From Actinomycetes bacterium (GTDB lineage: Bacteria > Actinomycetota > Acidimicrobiia > Acidimicrobiales > Palsa-688): a stretch of DNA of 6,859 bases. The notes beneath the pieces are model-generated. The model worked only from the letters and a program-made list of their open reading frames with translations. It made no database searches and was not told where the DNA came from. The DNA lies in NCBI GenBank assembly GCA_021846485.1, contig JAJZWW010000172.1, positions 1 to 6,859 on the forward strand. Direction: 5' to 3'. The position numbers were made by a program, and so were the translations under genes. Shown here piece after piece: positions 6,738-6,859 of this stretch (within the stretch, counting starts at the first letter, position 1; every line of letters starts with the position of its first letter).

Positions 6738-6859
6738 CTACTGCTCGGCGAAGGAGAGGACCGTCTTCACGTCCCCCGGCTGGCGGGTGTAGGCGTCTTT
6801 CCACGACGACAGCGGCACGCTGCGGGTGACCAGCCGGCCGAGCCACGCGCGCTCCGCCT
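6738..6859 (-). CDS. Medium-chain (zinc-dependent alcohol/glucose-type) dehydrogenase, C-terminal fragment (cut by window edge)
   Basis: The minus strand carries 40 codons entering from the right edge and ending in TAG (6740-6738). The sequence contains RLVTRSVPLSSWKDAY and ends in QPGDVKTVLSFAEQ. The pattern L(I/V)TR.VPL..W.DA(Y/F)..QP.DVK.V(L/V) is typical of the extreme C-terminus of medium-chain dehydrogenases/reductases, especially glucose-dehydrogenase-like and threonine-dehydrogenase-like zinc enzymes. The catalytic and NAD(P)-binding domains are outside the window, so substrate and zinc content cannot be judged. It converges with trpA, with 157 bp between stops, and has no apparent link to tryptophan synthesis. 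The reading frame is convincing from its codon pattern (third positions nearly all G/C); the family is a short-motif judgement. Confidence 0.55.
   Translation of the reverse strand, partial: AERAWLGRLVTRSVPLSSWKDAYTRQPGDVKTVLSFAEQ

Noticed and set aside
6602..6829. Plus-strand 75-codon open frame after trpA
   Set aside because: It covers the 3' part of the minus-strand dehydrogenase and the terminator hairpins. It has Ser/Arg-rich composition, no ribosome-binding site and no recognised motif.

Overview
The window is about 74% G+C and carries a tryptophan biosynthesis cluster, most likely from a high-GC actinobacterium. The evidence is strong GC3 bias, mostly GTG starts, and TAGnnT -10 boxes a few bases before start codons, as in actinobacterial leaderless transcripts. 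Acidimicrobiia is a guess from general impression and cannot be established from this sequence.

Left flank (1-300): the 5' end of a divergent minus-strand gene (1-137), recognisable as an FMN-dependent nitronate monooxygenase (2-nitropropane dioxygenase family), followed by a 163-bp divergent promoter region. That region holds a -10-like box for each direction and a perfect 19-bp palindrome (269-287) directly against the hisI -10 box.

First transcription block (301-3036): hisI (phosphoribosyl-AMP cyclohydrolase), trpE (anthranilate synthase component I) and a YgfZ/GcvT-like folate-binding protein. All are joined by overlaps (4 and 8 bp). An 88-bp gap with a candidate promoter separates it from the second block.

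Second block (3125-6580): trpC, trpF, trpB, trpA, with three consecutive 4-bp start/stop overlaps. These four genes cover the pathway from phosphoribosylanthranilate to tryptophan. trpD and trpG/pabA are not in the window. TrpE has no fused amidotransferase domain, so the first steps need genes elsewhere.

Right flank (6581-6859): a convergent intergenic region with three GC-rich hairpins, then the 3' end of a minus-strand gene whose C-terminus resembles zinc-dependent medium-chain (glucose-dehydrogenase-like) dehydrogenases.

Most of the window is ordinary amino acid biosynthesis. The unusual points are the YgfZ-like gene between trpE and trpC, a stand-alone trpF in a probable actinobacterium (where PriA often does this job), the palindrome at the operon promoter, and the repeated leaderless-promoter layout. 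I saw no sign of a mobile, defence or CRISPR system.
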